From Actinomycetota bacterium (GTDB lineage: Bacteria; Actinomycetota; Actinomycetes; Nanopelagicales; Nanopelagicaceae), in contig WLLM01000002.1 of assembly GCA_009700715.1 (NCBI GenBank), forward strand, positions 1 to 27,222: a stretch of DNA of 27,222 nt, read 5' to 3'. Shown one piece after another: positions 13,542-20,052 of this stretch (its first letter is position 1; each line of letters opens with the position of its first letter). A model generated the notes under the pieces. It ran no database searches, was not told where the DNA came from, and was given only the letters and a program-made list of their open reading frames with translations. The position numbers and the translations under genes were made by a program.

Positions 13542-14164
13542 TTTCGCAAGCAACTCTTCCGCAAGTATTAATAATTGATGATCACTCGGCAGTCAGAGCA
13601 GGTATCGCCCAAGCTTTACTAAGCGCCAATATGTTTTGTTGCGGGCAAGCCGCGAGTTATTCCGAAGCACTTGCTCAAATGGCGCGCACCAACCCAGATG
13701 CCATTGTCGTAGACCTAAATCTCCCCGATGGAAGTGGTTTGGATTTAATTCGGTGGATTAGACAGCGTTCAGAAGATACTGCGATTGTTATGCTAACAAT
13801 GAGTGATAACGATAGTGATCTCATCGCCGCTATGAATTCGGGGGCCAGCGGTTTTGTGAGAAAGAGCTCGCCCTTGCCAGAACTAATATCTGTTCTTACG
13901 CGCGCAATTGATTCTCCGAAATCATTTACGGCATCAGGGGTGGTTGACGCCCTTAAAGCACTTTCTGCAAAAGAGCTTTTAACCCAACGTGAAGTTGAAG
14001 TTCTCCGCGCGCTCTCTTTGGTTGGTGATATTGCTAGCCTGGCAAAGAATATGAATATCTCTTCTTCTACCTTTAAATCTCATACCAGTTCGATTTATCG
14101 CAAACTTGAAGTTCCAAATCGAGCAAGCGCTTTAAAAATTGCGCGCGAATCTGGAATCATTTAA
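13538..14164 (+). CDS. NarL/FixJ-type response regulator
   Basis: 208-aa regulator. The receiver domain has the acidic pair D14-D15, phospho-acceptor D59 (VVDLNLPDGSG), T87 and K109 (FVRKSS). A C-terminal GerE helix-turn-helix begins near residue 140 (LLTQREVEVLRALS), with recognition-helix region STFKSHTSSIYRKLEV. All residues needed for phosphorylation from the adjacent kinase are present. Start is GTG 13538, overlapping the kinase stop by 4 nt. The 3' end overlaps the convergent glycosyltransferase by 8 bp. Candidate targets are the palindromes at the plsC and fadD promoters, since NarL-type regulators bind inverted repeats; this is untested. Confidence 0.88.
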   Translation: MISQATLPQVLIIDDHSAVRAGIAQALLSANMFCCGQAASYSEALAQMARTNPDAIVVDLNLPDGSGLDLIRWIRQRSEDTAIVMLTMSDNDSDLIAAMNSGASGFVRKSSPLPELISVLTRAIDSPKSFTASGVVDALKALSAKELLTQREVEVLRALSLVGDIASLAKNMNISSSTFKSHTSSIYRKLEVPNRASALKIARESGII

Positions 14165-15311
14165 AGAGCGAGTTGAATTCCTTGGACCAAATTTCCCAGC
14201 TCCACTTATCTTGAATCCATTTTCTACCTGCCTCGCCCATCGCCTTACTATTCTCTGGCTTATCTAACATTTCTATAATTGCGGCAGCGACTTCTTCGGC
14301 AGAAGTTCCATCCACCGTCACTCCAGTTACGCCTTCAATTACCGCATCCGGTGCTCCCCCAGATTTGCCAGCGATAACTGGCAACCCGCAGGAACTAGCC
14401 TCCAGATAAACAATTCCCAGCCCTTCAACCTCAAGTCCAGCCAAGCGTGAGCGCGAAGGCATCGCAAATATGTCGCCTACGCAGATATACCTGGGAAGAT
14501 CGCGATATTGAATTCTGCCGATAAAGGTAATCGCGTTCTGAACTTGAAGTTGATTTACTAATTTCTCAAGGTGCTCCCGATATGGCCCTTCACCGACTAA
14601 TAAAATATGCGCCGAAGGATGTGATTTCAAAATATCGGGTAACGACTGAATCAAAGTATCTTGACCCTTGCGATGTACTAACCGGCCAACACTGACGATG
14701 ACTTTCTTATTTGCTAAGCCAAGTTGCGATCGCAAATCTGTGGCGCTGGCAGTCGGCAGAAAATGTTCAGTATCGATTCCCGGAGCAATTTTCACCATGG
14801 CGCTCTTAGCCCGCGACGATACGGCCTTTGAGATTTCAGTGCGTGTGAAATCTCCCAAGTAAGTTAAATGATCAACGTATTTTCCGATAAAGGAAATTGC
14901 CCTTGAGAAGGGCCAGAGTTTGGCCCACCAAACTTCATGTCCATGGGTTAAAGCGACAATGTTTTTAACTCCATTGCGGCGTAAATCTTTAGATAAAACT
15001 CCGAGCGGTGCGGCTGCGCCGAAGAAAGCTTGTTCAATTTTTCGAGTTCGAACTATTTTATTTACATTACGAGCAACACGCGGTGTGGGAAGCAGAATTT
15101 TAGCTCGGTCGCGGATGACCTCGACTCCAAAATTTTCAAGCCATTCCTGGTCATATCTCTCTGTATCTTGCTGATTTGAGGTGTAGACGATGACGCAACC
15201 TTTTGGTGCGCGTTCTATCAATCCAATTAGAAAAGTTTCTATTCCACCTGCGCGTGGACCAAAGTCATTGGTTATGCAGAGAATTTTCTCCGGAGATTTA
15301 GGTAAGGACAT
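14157..15311 (-). CDS. pimB: GT4 glycosyltransferase, PimB'-like phosphatidylinositol mannosyltransferase
   Basis: 384-aa GT-B fold enzyme. N-terminal NDFGPRAGGIETF (15-27) is the acceptor/donor glycine loop, HGHEVWWA (123-130) follows, then SVGRLVHRKGQD with R210 and K215, and the EX7E donor motif E296-E304 (EVEGLGIVYLE). The combination ITNDFxPRxGGIxTF, LLPTP, FGAAAPLG and THGHEVWWA is what I know from PimB' (Rv2188c), which adds the second mannose to phosphatidylinositol mannoside from GDP-mannose on the cytoplasmic membrane face. It lies 8 bp after the NlpC/P60 gene on the same strand, a pairing near that of Rv2188c and Rv2190c. The acceptor in this organism is inferred, not shown. Confidence 0.85.
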   Translation of the reverse strand: MSLPKSPEKILCITNDFGPRAGGIETFLIGLIERAPKGCVIVYTSNQQDTERYDQEWLENFGVEVIRDRAKILLPTPRVARNVNKIVRTRKIEQAFFGAAAPLGVLSKDLRRNGVKNIVALTHGHEVWWAKLWPFSRAISFIGKYVDHLTYLGDFTRTEISKAVSSRAKSAMVKIAPGIDTEHFLPTASATDLRSQLGLANKKVIVSVGRLVHRKGQDTLIQSLPDILKSHPSAHILLVGEGPYREHLEKLVNQLQVQNAITFIGRIQYRDLPRYICVGDIFAMPSRSRLAGLEVEGLGIVYLEASSCGLPVIAGKSGGAPDAVIEGVTGVTVDGTSAEEVAAAIIEMLDKPENSKAMGEAGRKWIQDKWSWEIWSKEFNSLFK

Positions 15312-15319
15312 TTAAATCT

Positions 15320-16345
15320 TTAGAGTCTTCGGGCGCCAACAAATGGTTTACGTCCCAAACTTGATGCGCTTGCGACCTTAACGCGCGAACCAGAACGGGG
15401 TGCATGAACCATCTTGCCGCCGCCTAAATAGATGCCGACGTGAGAAATTGGACGGCCGAAGAAGACCAAATCTCCAGGCATCAAATTGGCGCGCTTAATT
15501 GATTTTCCATAACCGTATTGCGCGCGCGATGAGTGCGGCAATGAAACTCCGGCGGCCTGATAGGCGCGCATTGTTAAACCTGAACAATCCCAATAAGTCA
15601 TTCCGTCAGCGCCGAAAACATACTTGTCGCCGATCTGCTTTAACGCAAATTGAAGAGCTTTTCCGGCGCGACCAGAAACACCAACAGCGCTTTTTGCGGC
15701 AGCAAGAGAGGATGCTTGGTCGGCATCTTCTTCTTCTTGGGCAAGACGCGCTAAACGTTCACGGTCTTCTTTCTTTAATTGCGCAAGCAAGGTTTCGGCT
15801 TCAGCCAATTTCGCAGTGGCTCGTGCACTTTGTGCCGCTAATTTTTTCTGGGTCGCGGTAACCAGTGCCAATTTGTCATTAACAGTTAGCGAAGTCGCAG
15901 TCAGACGTTGTTTTGCCGCTTGAAATTTACGGAGCTCAACCGATTTCTTGCGAGTAATAGCTTCGAGAGAACCGGCAGCTGAAAGGTAGAGAGTTGGGTT
16001 TGAAGAAAATAAGAGTTCAAGGCTCTGACTTAAGCCGCCAGTTTTAAACTGCTCAACTGCGATCGCACTTAGTGATTTTGAAAGCGCGCTTACAGTCTGG
16101 CCTTGCACCGCTTCCTTGGCTTGAATCCCTTGAAGTTGGCGATTAAGAGAAGCCAATTTAACTTTCGCTTCTTGTGCACCTTCTGCTGCAGTTGTCGCTT
16201 CTTCTTCGAGTTGTCTAACCCGCGCTTGTACCTGCGCCAACGTCTGCGCCGCATCGGCGCTAGGTGCGGTAAAAAGCGGCGCTGAGATTGCGATCAACGC
16301 AGCAATTACGGTTCTGGTAAGAAACCCAGTTTTCTTTAAAGACAT
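15320..16345 (-). CDS. NlpC/P60 peptidoglycan endopeptidase (RipC-like) with N-terminal coiled coil
   Basis: 341-aa secreted cell-wall hydrolase. A Sec signal peptide covers about residues 1-33 (MSLKKTGFLTR, hydrophobic stretch, then SADAAQ as the cleavage region). Residues about 35-205 form Ala/Gln/Lys-rich coiled coils, a likely self-inhibiting or partner-binding region as in PcsB and RipC. The C-terminal NlpC/P60 domain has the catalytic C254 (WDCSG), H302 (SHVGIY) and H314 (VHAPRSG). It should cut stem peptides during cell division. Start ATG 16345 is preferred to a TTG 33 nt upstream: it gives a proper signal peptide and lies 8 bp from a TAGCCT -10. It is co-transcribed with pimB'. Confidence 0.9.
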   Translation of the reverse strand: MSLKKTGFLTRTVIAALIAISAPLFTAPSADAAQTLAQVQARVRQLEEEATTAAEGAQEAKVKLASLNRQLQGIQAKEAVQGQTVSALSKSLSAIAVEQFKTGGLSQSLELLFSSNPTLYLSAAGSLEAITRKKSVELRKFQAAKQRLTATSLTVNDKLALVTATQKKLAAQSARATAKLAEAETLLAQLKKEDRERLARLAQEEEDADQASSLAAAKSAVGVSGRAGKALQFALKQIGDKYVFGADGMTYWDCSGLTMRAYQAAGVSLPHSSRAQYGYGKSIKRANLMPGDLVFFGRPISHVGIYLGGGKMVHAPRSGSRVKVASASSLGRKPFVGARRL

Positions 16346-16359
16346 AGGGTTAAAGGCTA
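16346..16359 (-). promoter_or_regulatory. Probable promoter of the NlpC/P60-pimB' unit
   Basis: TAGCCT on the minus strand (16359-16354) lies 8 bp before the ATG at 16345, so the message is leaderless or nearly so. There is no Shine-Dalgarno. The 76-bp gap to the upstream gene has no room for a structured riboswitch of the ydaO kind found before some actinobacterial cell-wall hydrolases. Confidence 0.4.
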
Positions 16360-16421
16360 ACGGTGGCTTTGCTGGCAACTCAAACCGAGTTAAGCGTGGC
16401 TACCTGTGAATTTCAATTTTT

Positions 16422-16667
16422 TTACGCTCCCTGCGCAGAATTAAAGCGAAGTGGCCGCACAATTCCGCGTGATGAGAGCAGATCGATCGCCTGTGCAGTC
16501 GAATCAGGAATCTCGCAGGATTGATGGGGTTCTGATTTTTCGGGTCGAGTTAGTAGGAAGGTGAGTACGCAATCGTTGCAACCAATATCGCGAACTGCAC
16601 ATGTATCGCATGTAATGATCATGTTGGACACGATAGGCAGTACCACTGACATCGGGCTCGCCGCCAT
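16422..16667 (-). CDS. Small actinobacterial CxxC protein (possible metal-binding)
   Basis: 81-aa protein with a compact cysteine cluster C20-x2-C23-x6-C30-x2-C33 (TCDTCAVRDIGCNDC) followed by VLTFLL, and a further C51. The CxTC...CxDCVxTFLL pattern is one I recognise from unnamed small actinobacterial proteins. Two CxxC pairs suggest a zinc or iron-sulfur site, but no function is known. It is not WhiB, since the WhiB spacing and GxWxG motif are absent. The start ATG 16667 is 6 bp after TATCTT and so leaderless. It is divergent from the RibD-like gene with only 23 bp between start codons, and lies upstream of the NlpC/P60 unit on the same strand. Confidence 0.65.
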   Translation of the reverse strand: MAASPMSVVLPIVSNMIITCDTCAVRDIGCNDCVLTFLLTRPEKSEPHQSCEIPDSTAQAIDLLSSRGIVRPLRFNSAQGA

Positions 16668-16690
16668 CTTCGCAAGATAGCCTTTTCGTT
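16668..16690. promoter_or_regulatory. Compact divergent promoter with overlapping -10 boxes
   Basis: Within the 23 bp between two divergent ATGs, AAGATAGCCT (16674-16683) holds both -10 boxes: TAGCCT (16678-16683, plus strand, 7 bp from ATG 16691) and TATCTT (16679-16674, minus strand, 6 bp from ATG 16667). They share two bases, so only one polymerase could occupy the site at a time. A short inverted repeat ATCTT-CGC-AAGAT spans 16666-16678. Confidence 0.6.
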
Positions 16691-17188
16691 ATGGCGGTTT
16701 ATGCAACCCTGGTAATTGGAAGCGATGGCTCCACCTCAAAGAACGGCTCCTCTCGAGATATTGCCAGCGGCGCCGACCGGAGTGAATTCTTGGCGCGCAG
16801 ACGAGAGGTCGATTTCATATTGATCGGTGGCCAGACTGCACGCTGCGAGCCTTACCACCGCACCCCCGTGCCGGTGGTGATCGCTTCTCGTTCGATGATT
16901 AACTCACTAGCCGACAATCGAAATGCATACTGGTGGAACTCTTCCCCGCTGGAAGCGTTAGAGCGTGGAATTAAGAAATTTGGAAGTAACGTTTTAGTTG
17001 AGGCCGGTGCGAGCATTATTCTCGAGCTAATCAGCGCCCGTGTTTTAGATGGAATCTTCTTAAGCGTTACTCCGCATACCGGGGGCGATGAAAAGATTGA
17101 CTATCAAGAATTACTAGCAAATTTTTCCGAGATCAAAGTAAGAGAGTTTGAAGATACCCAATTTATCGAAGCTAAAACGCTGAAATAA
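16691..17188 (+). CDS. RibD C-terminal / dihydrofolate-reductase-like reductase domain protein
   Basis: 165-aa stand-alone domain. SDGSTSKNGSSRDIAS resembles the N-terminal substrate loop of the RibD reductase domain (S-x-DG...I-S), FLARRREVDFILIGGQTAR matches the R-x-x-x-D-A-x-x-V-G-x-x-T motif that binds NADPH, and NVLVEAGASIILELIS stands for the later EGG loop. RibD_C enzymes reduce pyrimidine intermediates in riboflavin synthesis, but many single-domain relatives have unknown substrates. It is short for the family (about 210-230 aa) and lacks a deaminase domain, so it is not RibD itself. Leaderless start. It overlaps the convergent EamA gene by 17 bp. Confidence 0.7.
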   Translation: MAVYATLVIGSDGSTSKNGSSRDIASGADRSEFLARRREVDFILIGGQTARCEPYHRTPVPVVIASRSMINSLADNRNAYWWNSSPLEALERGIKKFGSNVLVEAGASIILELISARVLDGIFLSVTPHTGGDEKIDYQELLANFSEIKVREFEDTQFIEAKTLK

Positions 17189-18014
17189 TTGCAACGCCGG
17201 CAACGGCAGCGGCAACTCCGATGTACTGCACTTTATGTAACCGCTCGTGTAGAAATTGATAGGCAAGCAAAGCTGTAAAGATTGGGTAGAGCGCGCCAAG
17301 CACCATCGCCAAAGTGAGATTGCCCTTGGTAGTGGCAACTCCTAAAAGTAAGTTCGCTAAGAAGTCAGCGACACCGATAAAAATAAGAACTGGACTCTGT
17401 TTAAAGCTGAGCCCACCAAATGTTTTGTATCTTGCCAAAATTCCCAGCGAAACAAAAAACGTAGTTGCGCGCATCATCACCATGGTCATTAGCGCACTAC
17501 CTTGCGAACCAATCGCCATAAAAGTTAGCGCCGTACCAAAACCGCCTGCGGCGCCAAGTGCCAAAAGTAAAGGTTTAATTGGTAGGCCTTGTGAAATTTC
17601 TGGTCCACTTGCTAAGAAAGCTCCAACTACCGCAAGGGCTGCACCAATACTCAAAATTACTGAGAGCCGATCACCTTTAAAGTAGAAGGCGTAGCCAACA
17701 GGTATCAACGCACTCAATCCACTAATTGGAGATACAACACCCATGCGACCGGTTGATAGTCCGGCATATAAACAAATCAATCCTAAATAACCGAGAACAC
17801 CTGCCATCGCACCCGGAAGAAAATATCCATCAGAACCAAAAGCCTCTGCCGAATAGTCACCTGACACAATCGCCAAACCGATACCAAATAAGAGACCGAT
17901 TGCCTGCGTAACACCTAAAACGGCAATCGCAGGATGTTTCTTGCTTAACTTTCCGCCGTGGTAATCCGCAGTACCCCAAAGGGCGCTGGATAAAAGCGCA
18001 AGAATCGTAGCCAT
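17172..18014 (-). CDS. EamA/DMT family transporter
   Basis: 280-aa membrane protein with about ten hydrophobic segments in two similar halves, the layout of drug/metabolite transporters. The first half opens ILALLSSALWGTADYHGGKL, with the LWG-x-x-x-Y/F pattern of EamA repeat 1, and GVVSPISGLSALIPVGYAFYF and VLGALYPIFTALLAYQFLHERL are the typical ends of each repeat. The substrate is unknown: family members export or import amino acids, nucleobases or sugars. ATG 18014 is chosen over a longer form beginning at 18065 because the extra residues (MGGRAQGSDFRC) are not membrane-like and TACTCT lies 8 bp before 18014. Convergent with the RibD-like gene. Confidence 0.82.
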   Translation of the reverse strand: MATILALLSSALWGTADYHGGKLSKKHPAIAVLGVTQAIGLLFGIGLAIVSGDYSAEAFGSDGYFLPGAMAGVLGYLGLICLYAGLSTGRMGVVSPISGLSALIPVGYAFYFKGDRLSVILSIGAALAVVGAFLASGPEISQGLPIKPLLLALGAAGGFGTALTFMAIGSQGSALMTMVMMRATTFFVSLGILARYKTFGGLSFKQSPVLIFIGVADFLANLLLGVATTKGNLTLAMVLGALYPIFTALLAYQFLHERLHKVQYIGVAAAVAGVAIISAF

Positions 18015-18028
18015 AAAGAGAAAGAGTA
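18015..18028 (-). promoter_or_regulatory. Probable promoter of the EamA gene
   Basis: TACTCT on the minus strand (18028-18023) is 8 bp from the ATG at 18014. There is no Shine-Dalgarno and no clear -35. Confidence 0.4.
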
Positions 18029-18061
18029 CACATCTGAAGTCAGATCCCTGCGCCCTGCCTC

Positions 18062-18097
18062 CCACTTAAAAGTGGCGGCGATCTTTAGAATTAAGCA
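18062..18097 (+). promoter_or_regulatory. Leaderless promoter of the DUF3000-RNase D unit, with an upstream inverted repeat
   Basis: TAGAAT at 18086-18091 is 6 bp before the GTG at 18098. CCACTT-AA-AAGTGG at 18062-18075, with perfect 6-bp arms, covers the expected -35 position and lies between two divergent units. It could be an operator. As RNA it would be too short a hairpin for a terminator and has no T tract. Confidence 0.5.
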
Positions 18098-18679
18098 GTG
18101 GATCTAAACCAATTTAATCGAATGATTGAACACCTGCGCACCGCAACACCGCGCGCAGAAATCATCTTGGAAGAAGTTCCTGCTCCTCAAAAATTGGCAA
18201 CTTACTCTTTTGCTTTCACCGCCGATGTTTCAAATGGACTTCTTGGCGATGATGAAGATGAGATTGCATCGGGTCGATTTGTATTACTCCATGAGCCAGG
18301 CGGCCAAGATACTTGGGAAGGCGAATTTCGCTGTGTAACTTTCCTAAGCGCAGATGTTGATGAAGCAATGCAAGATGATCCGCTACTTCCCGAAGTTGGT
18401 TGGTCATGGTTATTAGATTCACTTTCTGCTGGCGGTTGCGAATTTAACGCACCTAGCGGAACTGTCACTCGCGTTTCTAGCGCCTCATTCGGAAAACTAT
18501 CTCCCCGCAACGACCAATCTGAGATTGAAATTCGTGCATCATGGAGTCCAATAATTAAAGAGAGCACCGAGATGATTCGCCATATTGAGGCTTGGTGCAA
18601 TCTGCTCGGTGAAGTTGCCGGACTTGCCCCAATAGTCGAGGGCGTAGCGCCAATTTCTGCCGCTCGTCGTCGCGTATAA
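18098..18679 (+). CDS. DUF3000 family protein
   Basis: 193-aa protein that I recognise as the actinobacterial DUF3000 family. It starts as a helical segment (LNQFNRMIEHLRTATPRAEIILEEVPAPQKLA), then SFAFTADV, GRFVLLHEPGGQDTWEGEFRCVTF, and the conserved block PEVGWSWLLDSLSAGGCEF, ending with an Ala/Arg-rich tail. No catalytic motif is evident and the function is unknown. The family is regularly found just before an RNase D gene (Rv2680-Rv2681 in M. tuberculosis, from memory), as here with 10 bp between them. The start is GTG 18098, probably leaderless. A role connected with RNA processing is suggested only by this conserved pairing. Confidence 0.85.
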   Translation: MDLNQFNRMIEHLRTATPRAEIILEEVPAPQKLATYSFAFTADVSNGLLGDDEDEIASGRFVLLHEPGGQDTWEGEFRCVTFLSADVDEAMQDDPLLPEVGWSWLLDSLSAGGCEFNAPSGTVTRVSSASFGKLSPRNDQSEIEIRASWSPIIKESTEMIRHIEAWCNLLGEVAGLAPIVEGVAPISAARRRV

Positions 18680-18689
18680 ATCTAACTTT

Positions 18690-19997
18690 ATGGTTGAAGA
18701 TACTTCTGATTCAGCAGAAAGCACTGAAAAGGTTTCAAGCGCCGTTCCGCTCCTTGCGCCGGCAAATGGAATTCCACTCGTTGTAGATAACGACCAAAGA
18801 TTTGAAGCCGCACTTGCACAACTCTCCGCCGGCCATGGTCCCTTTGCCGTCGATGCCGAAAGAGCCTCGGGCTACAAATACAGCGCCCGCGCTTACTTAA
18901 TTCAAATTAAACGCGAAGGTGGCGGACTGCACTTAATTGATCCGATTCCTTTCGGCCCCAACCATAAATATTTTCAAGAGCTAAATAGCCTTTTACAAAG
19001 CGATGAAGTAATTCTGCATGCAAGTACTCAAGATCTACCTTGCCTGCGCGAAGTTGGTATAAATCCAATAAAACTCTTTGATACCGAACTCGGTGGAAGA
19101 ATTGCTGGTCTGCCACGCGTTGGATTAGGTCCACTCCTTGAATCGCTTATGGAGGTTTCACTCGCCAAAGAACACTCTGCTGTCGACTGGTCACAGCGCC
19201 CTTTGCCGCAGGATTGGTTGAATTACGCCGCCCTTGATGTCGAGCTACTTATTGAACTTCGCAATCAGATGTACTCAATTCTGGAGAATTCGAAGAAGTT
19301 GAAATGGGCGTTAGAAGAGTTTCAATCAATTCTTAACGCACCGGCTCCCCCACCGCGTGTAGATCCGTGGCGTCGCACTTCCGGGATGCATAAGATAAAA
19401 AAGCGCGACCAATTGGCAGTAGTGCGAGCGCTCTGGACAGTGCGCGCCGAGATTGCGCAGGAAGTTGATATTGCGCAAGGACGTTTACTTTCCGATGCGG
19501 CGATCGTTGAGATTGCAACGAAATCGGTCGAAAAACCGATTGCGAATAAGAAGGCGTTGGAAAAAGTTTTACGCCCCCTTGGTTTGCGAGCGCGTTGGAT
19601 GGAAAATTCTGCGACTTGGATCAGCGCAATTACCGATGCTCTGGCCTTGCCAGAATCACAATGGCCGCCGGTTCGCACCGATAGCGATGCCCTGCCACCG
19701 TTAAAGATCTGGCGCGAGCGCTTTCCGCAGAAATACGCTCCACTTACCCACGCCAAAGCCAATATTCAGGCCAAGGCCAATGAGCTGGTTATCCCCTTCG
19801 AGAACCTAATTACCCCTGAATATGTGCGAAGGATCTGTTGGAGCGCGCCTAAATCAGGCGTAGCGCCCGCCTTAGCGGCTCTAGGGGCGCGCCCATGGCA
19901 GATTGAGATCGTCGGACCAATCCTGGAAGCGGCGCTGCTTGAGACTGAACCGCTTGAGATCCCTGAGACCGAGCCGGCAGAGCCTTCAGAGGTGTGA
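18690..19997 (+). CDS. rnd: Ribonuclease D-like 3'-5' exonuclease with HRDC domain
   Basis: 435-aa DEDDy exoribonuclease. Exo I shows D55 and E57 (FAVDAERASGY), Exo II D115 (LHASTQDLPCL), and Exo III Y179 and D183 (NYAALDVELL). An HRDC nucleic-acid-binding domain follows at about residues 245-320 (RDQLAVVRALWTVRAEIAQEVD). The C-terminus is rich in Glu and Pro. RNase D trims tRNA and other stable-RNA 3' ends. It is somewhat longer than E. coli RNase D (375 aa), as is usual in Actinobacteria. It is coupled to the DUF3000 gene 10 bp upstream. A 30-bp perfect inverted repeat starts one base past its stop codon. Confidence 0.9.
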   Translation: MVEDTSDSAESTEKVSSAVPLLAPANGIPLVVDNDQRFEAALAQLSAGHGPFAVDAERASGYKYSARAYLIQIKREGGGLHLIDPIPFGPNHKYFQELNSLLQSDEVILHASTQDLPCLREVGINPIKLFDTELGGRIAGLPRVGLGPLLESLMEVSLAKEHSAVDWSQRPLPQDWLNYAALDVELLIELRNQMYSILENSKKLKWALEEFQSILNAPAPPPRVDPWRRTSGMHKIKKRDQLAVVRALWTVRAEIAQEVDIAQGRLLSDAAIVEIATKSVEKPIANKKALEKVLRPLGLRARWMENSATWISAITDALALPESQWPPVRTDSDALPPLKIWRERFPQKYAPLTHAKANIQAKANELVIPFENLITPEYVRRICWSAPKSGVAPALAALGARPWQIEIVGPILEAALLETEPLEIPETEPAEPSEV

Positions 19998-19998
19998 G

Positions 19999-20028
19999 GA
20001 ATTACGCAACATTTAAGTTGCGTAATTC
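19999..20028. repeat. Perfect inverted repeat between rnd and efeU (terminator and/or operator)
   Basis: GAATTACGCAAC (19999-20010) and GTTGCGTAATTC (20017-20028) pair perfectly over 12 bp around a 6-nt ATTTAA loop. There is no T tract, so it is an atypical terminator for rnd. The right arm contains TTGCGT, which is the probable -35 of the efeU promoter, so a protein bound to this repeat would control iron-permease transcription. Confidence 0.65.
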
Positions 20029-20052
20029 ATGAGGCAGTTCTAGATTTAGCCC
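20018..20052 (+). promoter_or_regulatory. efeU promoter
   Basis: TTGCGT at 20018-20023 (-35) and TAGATT at 20041-20046 (-10) are separated by exactly 17 bp, and the -10 ends 6 bp before the ATG at 20053. This is the best-formed promoter in the window and predicts a leaderless mRNA. Confidence 0.6.

Noticed and set aside
16346..16378. TTG start 33 nt upstream for the NlpC/P60 protein
   Set aside because: It would put a Pro-rich stretch before the signal peptide and place the start upstream of the -10 box.
16377..16391. AACTC-AAACC-GAGTT hairpin between the CxxC gene and the NlpC/P60 unit
   Set aside because: Only 5 bp and AT-rich, without a following T tract on the minus strand; too weak to call a terminator.
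18015..18065. 17-residue extension of the EamA transporter
   Set aside because: The extra residues are hydrophilic, unlike the family, and the -10 box lies within them.
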